Under the pieces are notes generated by a model. The model was not told where the DNA came from, made no database searches, and saw only the letters and a list, made by a program, of their open reading frames with translations. The position numbers and the translations under genes are program-made. DNA of 64,000 nucleotides from NCBI GenBank assembly GCA_039566865.1, contig CM076960.1, forward strand, positions 16,846,501 to 16,910,500. The letters are read 5' to 3'. Of the stretch, positions 23,598 to 36,760 are shown one piece after another (within the stretch, counting starts at the first letter, position 1; each line of letters starts with the position of its first letter). The stretch comes from Aurelia coerulea. Its lineage: Eukaryota > Cnidaria > Scyphozoa > Semaeostomeae > Ulmaridae.

Positions 23598-26500
23598 AAC
23601 TTCACAACTGCACGGTGTTAGTTTACTAGATTGATTACTAAAGTTACCTCCCCCCCCCCCCACCCAGGATAGCCGCACGCAGAGCTAAGATTTTAGAGAT
23701 AAGGAAAGTTGCATATTCGTCCAAATATGTCTTCTATTTCTCAATAGATTTCACATGGACACTAGCTATCACAATGCAATGTTATTTTTGTATGTTATAC
23801 ACAAACCGAAACGCAACGACGAACTGTTTAGCCACCTCGGGGGAGGTGTCTCAGCATGTTGGTGGTACGGGGACCTACCATTTTTTAGGGGTCCTATTTT
23901 CAAAAAGTTTTGGAATTATGGTTATAATTTGACATGTTTGGCGGAATTATTGGTCCTGATCTGGAGGAAAAGTTGCAGAAGTATAAATATGACTGGAAAT
24001 GTTTTTAATTTGCGCAATTATGGCCCGGACTCGCACTAAATTTACGGAGTTATTATGACGCCAAAATTCTTAAAAACTCGCAGAATCATGAGTACCGTCA
24101 GATAATAGATGAAGACACCCCCCCCCCCCGCTTTCCCGAGATAGCCGCATTCAGAGCTCAAATTTTAGAGCCTAGAAAAGTTTCACATTTGTGCAAATAT
24201 GTCTATAATTTCTCAATAGATTTCACATGGACATAAGATAACTCGGTGTAATCTATCTTAATATTTAATGAAAAGGTCATAAATGTTTTATATATAGCCA
24301 CAGGTCGGTTTGAGAACTCAATAAAAGATTGAAATATTTTTAGTCCAAGCTTGCCCCAGCTTAACCACGAACTAATTCATGCCATGAATACGGCGTTTGG
24401 TTCTTCAATCGAATATTTCTGATATTTAATGTTTTTCTCTTCAGGGTCCAAAACTAAAAATAGAACTGTAAAGCGTCAAAGTTGTTGGTCCCTATTAATT
24501 TGCGGTTTTTACATCAGCTCTACATAGGCTACTCATCAATGCCCCGGTGGGTGCAATGTTAAAGGGGCTCCGTCGTCAAAATGTAAACAAAACGCTGATT
24601 ATTGCAGTTTTTTGAAAGGTGATATCACACAGGATTTTCGTATTTTTTTCAAAATGAAATTGGCTTTTAGGCATTAATCATTGTACTTCACTAAGGAACA
24701 AACCAAACATTCATATCTTCTACGATTGCTCGGATATAAGTGGATTTTTAACGGTCACTCTTTGGTGGCTTGGGTGAAGCCACCAAACAAACTGCAGAGA
24801 ACAATGGATGAACAATGGATAATCGGTGACACGTGCGAGTTTTCGGATTTGTTTACTGTTTGACGACGGAGCCCCTTTAATAAAAACATCACACCAAGCT
24901 CATCCATGATTTCGCTGAGAAAGGGGTATATTTGAGGCAGAATTCTAGGACCTAGAATCTCTGGAAAAACGGGTTATGTTTCTTCAGAAAATATCCCAAC
25001 CCAAAAACAGTTAAATGCTGGTGGACTCAGGGACCTAAAATAAAAGTCAATTACACCTGGCCAAAGTTTGATACCCCAAGCTTTAAAGCACATATGTCAC
25101 ATTAGCAATTGGTTAATACAACAAACAAGTTTGGAGTGGAATTCCATTGTTTTGTGACTTTTCATTTCTGCTTCATGAATTTTTATTGCAATGAAAATTC
25201 AGCCTCGATCCTGTGCTTTGTAAAAAACAATAGAGAGAATTGTATTGCATGAACCAATCAGCTTCATGACATATGCCCTTTAAGGGATTCTACTGTTTCC
25301 AACAAAGAGATATCACTAAAGTGAATCGTAATAAAGTGCCAAAATGCCAAACCATTCTCCCAGAACCAGTTTTGTACAGTACTGACTTCTTTAGGGCTCA
25401 GTGATACTCCTTTAAAGGGGGGTTACCTTCAAAATTTTCCATGATTAGGGGTCTTTTCACCAACAAGAAATCCGCTGAATATTTATGGAGCCACAAGCTT
25501 TTGAAGATCAACTTTTTGTGAAAGCTGAGGTACATCACATAAACACTGTTATTTCCTAATTTATTTCATTCAACCGAAAATAACTACATTTATTTAGTAA
25601 CTAATTACAGTTCTTATAAGAGTCTTTCATGCCAGTAGTACTAGTCAGTTTAGCAAGTTTGTAAAAAGACGAGTGCATGACAAACAAAATACAGTGATAC
25701 GATAAATAAGCAAAAGTACTAGTCAGTTTAGCAAGTTTGCGTAAAGGCAAGTGTATGATAAACAAGTAATACGATGAATAAGGCAAAACAAAAATTCTGA
25801 CCTATTCTCAAGCTTAAACACAAAATTGATGAGCCTATCCTGGTTAGATCGAGAATCGAGAATATATCAAAACAAAACCAACATCCACGACTTGATAATG
25901 CTGTTCCTCTAAATCTTACGGGAGGGGTTGGGAGGGGTTTCTGATCATCAAACGAGCTATCGACGTGTGACCCTTAGACTCCTGTACAGACTATTTATAC
26001 TGACACTATTTCACGTGCAAGAATACAACTTAAAATCACTGGCACGCTTGCATCCGCGACTCTATTGTAATCTGCTCTTTTTCCCTCTCTTGGGACTAAA
26101 TAAATTCAGTTGTCTTCTTGCCTAACAATCTTTAAAGGCTCATGGGCAACCGGCATGCATTGCAGCTCGATTTGTCAAGGTGGCCTAATTTCATGCTGGA
26201 TGAAAATGACTTTCTGATGTCGCTCAAGTCAGCAGTATTTTCATGTAGTTCCAAATGCGGCCATACTTTTGCTTGCCTGTGTTAAACATTGGAGGTTGAT
26301 TGGAAAAGTAAGTTATCTCTCAGAAATAAAGCAGAGAGTAAAGGTTTAACATACTGTCACTGGTTGAAACAAAAACAAAAACTGGTGTCCCCCAGGGCTC
26401 TGAGCTGGGGCCCCTACTGTTCAATATTTTCCTGAGCGATTTATCTACATCATCGAGCATTTTGAGGTGTGCAATTTTGCAGATGACAGTACCATTGGTT

Positions 26501-29500
26501 CTTGTGATGACACTTTTGAAAGTTTGGCTCCTAACGTCAAAGAAAAGATGTCTCAAGCGATTTCCTGATTCAAAACAAATCAAGTGGTCGGCAATTCATC
26601 AAAATTTCAAATAATGCTACTCGGTTTGAAGACTAATGATAGTTCTATTCTTGACAGTGGAAATGATTCCATTGATGTCAAAAGTTTTCTGCCAAAAAGC
26701 AAAAAACAAGGTCAGTCTCCATCGTCTCAATAGACGAGAAACAATGTCTTACACTGTAACACTCATTCATAATGTTTAATGACTGTCTATTGGTACCGGC
26801 TGAGGCAAAAAACTCCTGGCATTTGAAAAACTGCTCCCTGCATATTAAAGCAACAATATTGAAAACTGTCCAGTTTCATTTCTGACATGTTCAATTAGAT
26901 TCAGTAATCTGCCCGGCTTTAATCGGTCATTCCTACCCGTTCATATGGGAGATTTTCTGCAGAAAGCCCCTTTCAAAAGCCTGCTAAAACGAATGAAAAC
27001 GACGACGAGCAAAATTTTGTTGTTTTTCCTTCCCAACAATAATGACACGTAGCCTGATACACAGCCCACTAATATTTTGACCTCTTGGGAGAATGGAATC
27101 CCCCTGAATATGTTTTTTGATACTAATGGGGAAGACTTTTGCGTCCTCCCGAGATGATGCCAAAGCGCTTCAAAGTCATTGCTGTTAAGTAGAAATTTAT
27201 TATATTTCGCGTTCTCCGCTGTGTACAGAATACGATACATTATAACACAAACTTCGCCATCGTTCTCTGTCCATTACAATGGCATTTATAGAGTCCCAAG
27301 ATGGTAACCCAGTCCAGGTCTTGATGTCATCTATCCAGCGACGTTTCGGTCTTCCTCGGTTCCTTGTACCATTGGCGCGGCCTTCTAGGATTGATTTGGA
27401 TAGTCCCACTGATGATCGTTGTGTATGGCCAAAAAATTTTTACTTTCTCTCTTTAGTAACAGCTGATATAGGTTTCAGTTTCGTTTGAAATCGTAGGCTT
27501 TCTATCGTGATATGATCTTGCAGCTTGCGGCCAGTCGTAAATCTCATGATGTGGTTTTAAAAGACTTCGAGTTTAGTAGCTGATGTTCTTATCCAAGTTG
27601 CACATTCTAGCTCGTATAAGGCGACTGGGAGTACGTACGTGTTGTAGATTTTTGCCTTGGTGGTTACTGGGATGCGTTTTGAGGTGAGCAGCTTTTTGTT
27701 GTTGTGAAAGGCGGCCCAGTTAGGTAGAAATAGTGGGGAAATTTTCCCATGATCTTAGCATTTTTTTGAGGTTTCTCTCGTAAAATCTAAACAGAGTGAC
27801 CGATTTCAGCCAGGAGAAATTCTATAAAGCAATTTAACATCTTGGCTATTTAATCAGATGTTGCAGAATATTATTGCTTTGACATTTACGGAGCAGTAAA
27901 CAAGGGCAGATTTTGTAATACAATAGCATGAGTTGCTTTTGTTGACACCTCAATTCAAAGCGATTAGCGATTGCAGACGAAGGAAATTCTCTCAACCAGC
28001 AATTCAAAACAAGCAAAGCCGCAAAAGTTTCTTTGAAAACCAGGTAGCTAGCTTGCTCGTTGTGCATTCCAAAAACTGTTTTTAAGGGCAAACATGAGCA
28101 TAGAACAAAAGGAGAAGGATGCATCTACACATCTGCCGCGGGCATTTTATTTGTTTGGTTCAAAAGCCGCTTAGGAGGCGATTCAATTCTCTTATTTTTT
28201 TGGGTGTTATCAAGACATTTACTGCTCAGCTTCTGGACCAAAGAAATAAAATGCCCGCGGCAGATGTGTAGATATATCCTTCTTCTTTCGATCTATGCTC
28301 ATGTTTGCCCTTAAAAATAATTTCTGGAATGCACAGCGAGCGAGCTAGCTACCTGGGTTTCAGAGAAAATTTTGCGGCTTTATTTGTTTTGAATTACTGG
28401 TTGAGAGAATTTCCTTTGTCTGTGATCGCTAATCACTTTGAATCGAGGTGCCAACAAAAGCAACTCGTGCTATTGTATTACAAAATCTGCCCTTGTTGGA
28501 GCAGTAGCCTTTCAAACGACTTGCATTTTTTTGCTCACCCCGCAAAAGCAGTTTGCTGCATTCACAGCTATTTTGCTTCCCGACTCTTTGCGGCCCGGAT
28601 ATTTCTATCAGATGTAATTCGGTATAAAACCTTCACAGTATGACTCTACTGGTGACGTTGCATATCAAAGACCAGCCGAGAAATCAGGCATAATAACAAC
28701 AAACCGCGTATTTTTTTGCATCGAAAACCGTGCGTCGATACACGTCGATACTACTGTTTGTCGCCTCATACAACATTTATACCTATTCAAATTGACATGT
28801 AAAATACCCTTGCAAGATAGCATGATAGTTTACTGATTACCGCATTTGGTGGCTGGTTTTAATATTTTGCATGACCAGAAGGAAGTGATAAGATAGTCGA
28901 GATAATATTCAGTGAAGACTTCTCATTGCTTTTCCAGCCCACCAGAAAATCATTTAGGCCATTCAAATTTAGATGAGTGCAAGCAAATCTTAAACGATAG
29001 GTAGGACCAAATACGAGCTAGCACGACGTAAGAGATGTTTACAAGTAATAATTGATAAAGCTTGAAGCATAGCTGGGTTTTGACGAGGAATAGCTGAAAA
29101 GATCTTTCATGGAAAGACAGTAGGTATGGTTAACAAGTTAGAACATTTCAGATACTTTTTCTTCTTTCTTATCTTCTTGTTCTTATTTGTTTCTATGAAA
29201 CGTTGTATTGAGCTTTGCTTAGCTATCATAAGCTACCTGGCACAGGACTGTGCTAACTAGTAACAGAAAGAACATACTCTTTTTAGTGGCCCTGGCATTG
29301 TCATGGGCCCGAGTCCTCCAAAATCTAGTGGCAAGATCACATGTTAATGGTTATAGTATATGGAACTCTTTCGGGAGGTAATGGCCTGATGTTACAGAAT
29401 TTGATGAATGTCGATAGATGTGATAAATGTGATATCAGTATTGTCTTCGAACCTAAATTTGCGTTAAAGTACTTCAAAGACATAGTTAAGTCAAAACAGC

Positions 29501-32500
29501 ATGCTTGGTCAGCGATATTTCCTGTGCTACTTTTTTGTCCAGTTAGTTCTTATTGCTCAAACAACATTTTTGTAGGCGTGTTGTACAATGTCTCTAGTTT
29601 TTATTGCTATTTGAAATCATGTGGAAGATACGGATTCTAGTCATTCGACTGCAGTTTTACATTACTGCATTGATCGTTGTGCTCAGTCTAAGAATTTACC
29701 CTGCTATGTTGACAACTTGATTTTCAACCTGTTTGTCAACCTGTGACGATCTGTTTGTCAGCCATTGTCACGAAGGGTTCACATTCGTTTCGATGTCGCT
29801 TTTAAGCCTGTTTCGAAATACTGCATTGTCTATGATGTTGTTATAGCAATTATTCTTACAACACTTGCCATGGTAGCTAGAATATTATATTGACAACTCA
29901 TTTGTCAGGCATTGTCAACAAAGGGTTCACAGTCATTTGGGTATGGCTTTCAAGCCTGTTTCGAAATACTGCAGTATCTATAATACTGTTATGGCAATAT
30001 TGCATATAATGCGTGATTTAGCAGTTTGGTGTATTATGTGGACGACCTGTTTGTCGGCCATTGTCAACAAAGGATTCACAGTCATTTGGGTATGGCTTTC
30101 AAGCCTGTTTCGAAATACTGCAGTATCTATAATACTGTTATGGCAATATTGCATATAATGCGTGATTTAGCAGTTTGGTGTATTATGTGGACGACCTGTT
30201 TGTCGGCCATTGTCAACAAAGGATTCACAGTCATTTGGACATAGGTTTCAAGCCTGTTTCGAATTACTGCATTATCTGTAACGTTGTTATAGCAATAATT
30301 CTGACAACGCTTGCCATGGTAGCTAGACTATTATATGGACAACTCATTTGTCAGGCATTGTCAACAAATGGTTCACAATCATTTGGGCATGGCTTTCAGC
30401 ATGGCTTTCAGCATGGCTTTCGAACCTTTTTCGCAATACTGCATTATCTATGATGCTGTTACAGCAATAATGCGTATAATGCTTTCTTTAGCAGTTGGCA
30501 TATTATGTAGACGACCTGTTTTTTTCTATTCATAATAAATTAAAACTAACCAATCTAAATGTGTAAATACTGTACCGCTCTCGGCGTAGGAAGACACGAG
30601 GTCACCTGGCCTCCACAAAGAACGGTACTTACAATTTTACAAATATAACTTCAAAAGCGAAACAGAAAAATAAAGCAATACAGGGAACCAAACAAATATA
30701 CAGGGAACAAAACAAATATACAAACAGTCAAAGAAAAGAAGAGAACTGGCAGTGCCACACCAAACCATGCAATGGGTCTAATCCTTATAAGTCTAATCCT
30801 TATGACGACCTGTTTGTCGGCCATTGTCACTAAGCATCTTATTTCCTTTTTTTTATCTCATCTGTGATGATGCTAACCTTATCAGCTCATTGAGAATCAC
30901 GCAATATGTGGTTTTGCGAACTCCAGCTGTAGAATTTACCACCTGGTTGTATGTAGATGATTATCTGAAACTCGACTTTGGAATGTATTAGACTTGTATC
31001 CCTTATCTTGCTTTAAGATAAACCCTGCATGCTTTCCGAGAAGCCTTCCTTGCCTAGACCACTATCTACAACTCGACTACTATCTGATGGTTGACTTGGG
31101 AGACTATTTTCTGAAGCTCGGCTTTGAACGCATAAAACCTGCATTTTGTATGTTTTATCGATCTGTATGATAAATCTCTGCGTGAATAACGTCACACCCA
31201 GACTACAATCTGATCTTCGACTTTGGAATGCTGTAGACTTAGTTATGATTTTGGGCACGTTTTGAATGTTTCTTGGAGAGTCTTTCTTAAAAAATCCGGC
31301 ATGATTTCAAAACGGAGTGGCCGATTTCAGTCCGGTAAATTTTAGAGTAGATTTGAATCTCCATATTGGGCCCCCGTGTGTTGTGAAGCATAGGCTCCAA
31401 ATCTTTAAAAAGGCTGTTGTAAAATTGAGTGAACTAGTTCTTTGAACTGAATGACTTCAAAGAATTTTTAGCTATTTCTCTATAATTCTAGCATTGGACT
31501 TTTCTGAAATCTTCAATATTTTCAGAATTAGAGTGTTTTTCTTCTTTTGCAAGAATTCAAGAAACATTTTCAATAAAACTTAAAACCATCGTAATTTCTA
31601 AACTGTTTGGCGTAACATGAAATAATTTCGAAGTAAACCATTGTTTATGGTATGAAACAAAAGTCTGTCACTGTTCTGGTTTATAATTTATGAATTTGAT
31701 GACGTCACATCCTCAAATGAGTTGAAATGTAAGATACGCTGTAATTTCGAAAAATATGCAAAATTTCTGGAAAGTCCAACGGTAGGATTATAGATCAATA
31801 TCTAAAGTTTCTTTCAAGCCATTCAATAAGAAGAAATAGGTCATTGAATTTTACACCCACCTTTTTACGCCGAGAAAAAGATTTGGAACCATTGCTTTGT
31901 CTGCATCTCTTTGTCTGTTTCTCTCCCTGTGTGTCCTTGGTGCTTATATATGTATTTCTCTTTTTTCACAGATCCGCATATCAAAGTTGCTGGACTGCCA
32001 GTTGACATCAAAAAAGCAAGACAGATGATTCTCTCAGTCTTAGATACCAAGGTATGTTCTCGTTTTCTGCTGCACTCATCGCTATTGATACAATGTTCAA
32101 CGTTTGATTAAATATTGAAAATAACAATTTAATGAACGAGGCCCATAATAGCATAGCCATGCCCCTAAGATTTTCATTAAATTGAGACACCAGAATTTTG
32201 CAAATCCACTGAATATTCACAGAGCTACAAGCTTTTGAAGTTCAAATTCGTGCTCGAGAAAAGGCCTAAAAGACTTGATGAAGTACGAAATACCTTATAG
32301 AACAATGAAATACGAAATACCTTAAAGTGCCACTGACATGAAACAATTTAGGTATTTCTTATTAGCGTAATAGAAGCAGAAAACATCGCAGATTTCAAAT
32401 CTGGCAGTATTTTTTCGATTTGAGGGGCAGAAGTGTACTTTTGGGGGGGTTTTATGGGGGTTGGTCATTCGAAAACAGTCTGGGGCGAGTGACGTATTGC

Positions 32501-32672
32501 GTTGGGCTCACAAATTGTAACGCAGATATACACAGTGGAAGCACCAGTATCACGCAACACGAAAACTTTACTTTACTTGTTCATAATAGCTCATAATATC
32601 GATTTCGAAAACAATTTCATTTTTGATTACAAAGTCCAACTTTGTAATCTAAGAGGGGGCTCCAGGTCAGTC

Positions 32673-32706
<34 letters not shown>

Positions 32707-35700
32707 TCCGTCACGCTCGTTAAAGCAATTGATTAACGTTTTATCTCTGCTAATTGGCACTGAAATAAAGACAGCGCACATAAAGCGCATACAAGACAGA
32801 AGTTTCCCGCGATCCTATAGCAATATTTGACGTCGGCTTTTTTCATGTTAGACAGATTTGACACCATAAGATGGATAAATTACGATGATGTTTACCCTGG
32901 CACAACAACAAATTTACCCAGAATTGGCACGTTCTTGACTTCATTAGCAGCTTAATTATGTCAAAGCAATCGTTTTCTAGAACGAACGCATCATTAGCCA
33001 CTTATTGATAGTATTCATTATGCAAATAAGTCAAGTTTAGAGGATGATGTAACCGGCGGCCTGCACAGAGGCTAGCATTCGCAGCATCACCGAAGGTAGA
33101 AGAGCCACACTTTCGATATTGTTGCTCTGTTTGGGGTTGTGCCGGATCAACTGAGCTGAATCAGTTGCAAAAACTTCAAAACCGAGCTGCTAGAATTATA
33201 ACCAATAGCAGTTTTGACACCCCAAGTAGACCACTCATTGACAGGCTGGGTTGGAAGACCATTGAAGAACTTATAGATGGTGAATCTAAAACAATGGTCA
33301 TCAAGTCCCTGCATGAACTGGCTCCGCAATACCTGTGTGACCTCTTCACCCGAAACTCAATGTGCTCTTTGTATGTCCTGCGTAATACAGAGACAGATTT
33401 AAGACTACCCAAGAAAAAGTCATGTAATGGGCAAAAATGCTTTTCTTATCGAGGAGCAAAAATATGGAATGGCCTTCCTGCTGAAACCAAACAGGCATCT
33501 TCCCTAAATAGTTTTAAACAATCTATTTAGAAGTTAGTGTCTCTTTTCTTTCATCTTAAACTTTGTAAATTGTTATTAGGTTTTAAAGTTATGGTTTTTA
33601 TTGTATTTAATGGTCGTGTATTTAATCTATTCCTTAGTAATTTTATATTGTAAGTAGCGTTTTTAAGTGGAGAGGGCCCCTTGTAAAACAGCTCCGGCTG
33701 AAGGGCAACCCTCCTTAAAAGAATCAAATATCAAAAATATATCAAATAATATCAGAAGGACCCTCCCCCTACACAGCTACGGATGCAAACGTCGCAGGTG
33801 AAGTTGAGAGGAAAGGTGCAGGATCCCGGCAAACAATGGCCCCATTAACTGGGGGAAGGCACGTGATCACACTGAACCAAAACATCTTCATGCATATGAT
33901 TCTGCACAGAGGTTATTTTCGTGACTACTTGTCTCAAACTAGATGCCCGCAAATAGAAACGTTCTGCAGGGTTCTGCATAAACATAAGCAATTTTGTATT
34001 ATCGGAAATCTCACATGACATCTAATTTGAGACATACAAGGCGCTTGACTTTCTATGGAAGTCGACTTTAGGAGCAACACTCACTGTAGCTAAAAACAAC
34101 ATCAACGATCATTTAGGTTTATGAAGAAATCAATTTTCAGATTTTCTTATGCTTGCTTAGCTCAGGACGGACTTTGTAATCATCCAAAAGGATCTTATGT
34201 TTAAATTTGATCAACGTTTTTAATCGTTTTCAGTATTTTCGAAAACCAAAATTTTAAGAAACGCTCGCTTATAGCTCTAAAAACAGAAACTAAAAACTAA
34301 AGAATTCTAGAATCCAATTCATGCTTTTTGCTAAGGATTAAGTCATAAATCATCGAAATCGGCCCAGTGTTTGGTTTATTTTAGACTTGCTCCAAGTTTA
34401 TTCCTTTTCTTCGTAAGTGATCCTTCGTTAGTAATTTATGAAGGAAATTCGAAGGAGCGAAAATTGAAAACGAGGCGGGACGACGGTAAGGGAAAGAAAG
34501 GAAGGTGGGAGAGAGGAAAATGTTTGCTCCGTCTAATTTCTTCTACAAATTATTTTTGAAGGATTATTGACGAAGGAAAGAAATAGACTTGGGCAAGTCT
34601 AGATTTATTGTGACTCGTCGAAAAAGGATACCGGGTGCTCCAAAATAAACTATGCACGTTTGGCAGGCCACAATAAATCGTACACAGGTCCGATTTTGGA
34701 AATGTATGACTTAATCGTTAGCAGAAAGCCTGAATTAGATACTGGGATTTTTGCAAATTTTTTCATTTTCAGTTTTTAGAGCTAGTTTTCTAAAATGTTG
34801 GTTTTCGAAACAGACTGAAAACGATCAGAAAACATCGATCAAGTTTTCCAAAGAATCGACATGAATGGGCAAAGAGAGAACTTGTTCGTCGTGATTTGGG
34901 ATTTAAAAATCGACCAATTGTAATATGCTGTACGAGAATTCGTATTAAACCCCCAAATCCCCCTGAAAACGTTTTCTCTTTGTTCATTCATGTTGAATCT
35001 TTCAAAATTTGATCGACGGTTTTTGATCGTTTTCAATGTTTTCGAAAACGAACATTTTAAGAAACTCGCTTCTGGCTCTAAAAACTGATAACGGAAAAAT
35101 TTGCAAAAAGTCCTAGAATCTAATTCAGGCTTTCTGCTAACAATTAAGTCATAAATCTTCAAAATCGGTTCAGTGTACGATTTATTGCGGCCTGCCAAAC
35201 GTGCATAGTTTATTTTGGCGCACCCGGTTGTTTCTTGGCGTACCCGGTACATTTGGAGTGATTTGTCCCTCGATCGCTGGCTGATTAAATGGTCGACACC
35301 CAAGGCTGTTTGTAACACACATTTTAGGTTGTTCATCATTCTTTTTCTTCTTACAGACCTCCAGGGTCACGCTGAAGATGGACGTCTCTTTCACTGACCA
35401 TTCCCATATCATTGGGAGAGGTGGCAATTGTATTAAAAGAGGTATGCTGATGCCATGTTTCATATTTCATGCTGGATGAGTTATTTCAATCAATCAAACA
35501 TTCATTCATTCATTCATTCATTCATTCATTCATTCATTCATTCATTCATTCATTCATTCCTTTATTCATTTTATTCTTCATTTCTTTTTTAAGTTCTTGA
35601 AACACGGTGGTCCCATCAGCCAACAATTGTTTCTTTTCAGGGGGCTGTGGCAAAGATGAAGGTGAAGTTGCATTTTTTAGCGCCAGGCGCTGGGATCGCA

Positions 35701-36713
35701 GAGGTAGAGAAGACCTAATCGAGTCCACGACCCCTTGTCATGACGCTCAAGTGGTGGGGCTCTACCGGGTATCGAACCCTGTCCACCTGACTGTTCTGGC
35801 TGCAAAGTCAGAGGATTACACCACTACGCCACAACACCTTCAAAATCTAATAAGAGAAAAAAAAATATTTACAATCCTGAATCATAACAAAACGATAAAC
35901 TGAAATAAGCTATTTACAGCGTAATTTGTGTTTGAAAGTAAACAGAGAGGGGGCCAACTTGACTTTATATTCCAACTTATTCTAGACCGTTGATCCACGG
36001 AAGGAAAATGCTTTTTGGCCGTTGCTCGTTTCATCCGTGAAGCAAGCAAGTTATTCTAAGAATGTCTTGACGTGACAATCCCCAAATCGAGTTTTTCGTT
36101 AAAATCTGAGAGGTAAGCACGTGCGAGAACGTTTATTGATTTTTAAACAATTGTAGCTGTCTCCTGTTTGATTATTTTAGGATTTCCGGTCATTTAAGCT
36201 CTTTATCAAGTTCGCCGCTGTTGCATCAGACCTACTGTTGGTGGCCATTCTCGCAGCGCGATCTTGTAATTTTCGTAGGATACTGTAAAGCTCTATTTAG
36301 CCCCCTCTGTATTAAGCCCCCGTCTCTAATAAGCCCCTCCCCTCTGAGCCAAATCTTTAGATAAGACCCCTCTTTCTTAACCCCCCCCCCCTCACTAATA
36401 TCACATACCAGAGACTACCAAAGATTTTCCATTTATTTAGCGAAACAAGTTTCCGTGTTAACTTTTATATAGTTTGGGGTAAAATTGTGTCGAATTTATG
36501 TATTTGACTCGTAAAATTGTACGTTGAATCGACCAAATATGGGGTAAAAGAGCTGAAAAGCTGTCATATATATCCTTGTTTTTTGATTTTGTGAATGAAC
36601 CCTCCTCTCTGATAAGCAACCCTCCCTTTTAAGCCCCCTGTGGAGTATCTGGAATTAAGTAATCCATCCATCCCATCCATCCATCCATCCATCCATCCAA
36701 CTAACCAACGAAC

Positions 36714-36760
<47 letters not shown>

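Larger units (their letters stand above)
10720..31971 (+). other. BicC intron 4 (about 21 kb)
   Basis: This intron separates AKSKK from DPHIKVAG inside KH1. It is packed with repeats listed separately and carries one exon-like segment at 21850-22020. Stretches with nothing recognised include 10720-11931, 14632-16010, 17350-18430, 18750-19830, 24880-25080, 25290-26340 and 28510-29730. Confidence 0.9.

Noticed and set aside
23457..23678. Minus-strand frame with a Ser-Leu run
   Set aside because: It is produced by the (GA)n microsatellite.
29937..30535. Overlapping 66-92 residue frames
   Set aside because: The frames repeat with the 149-bp satellite unit.
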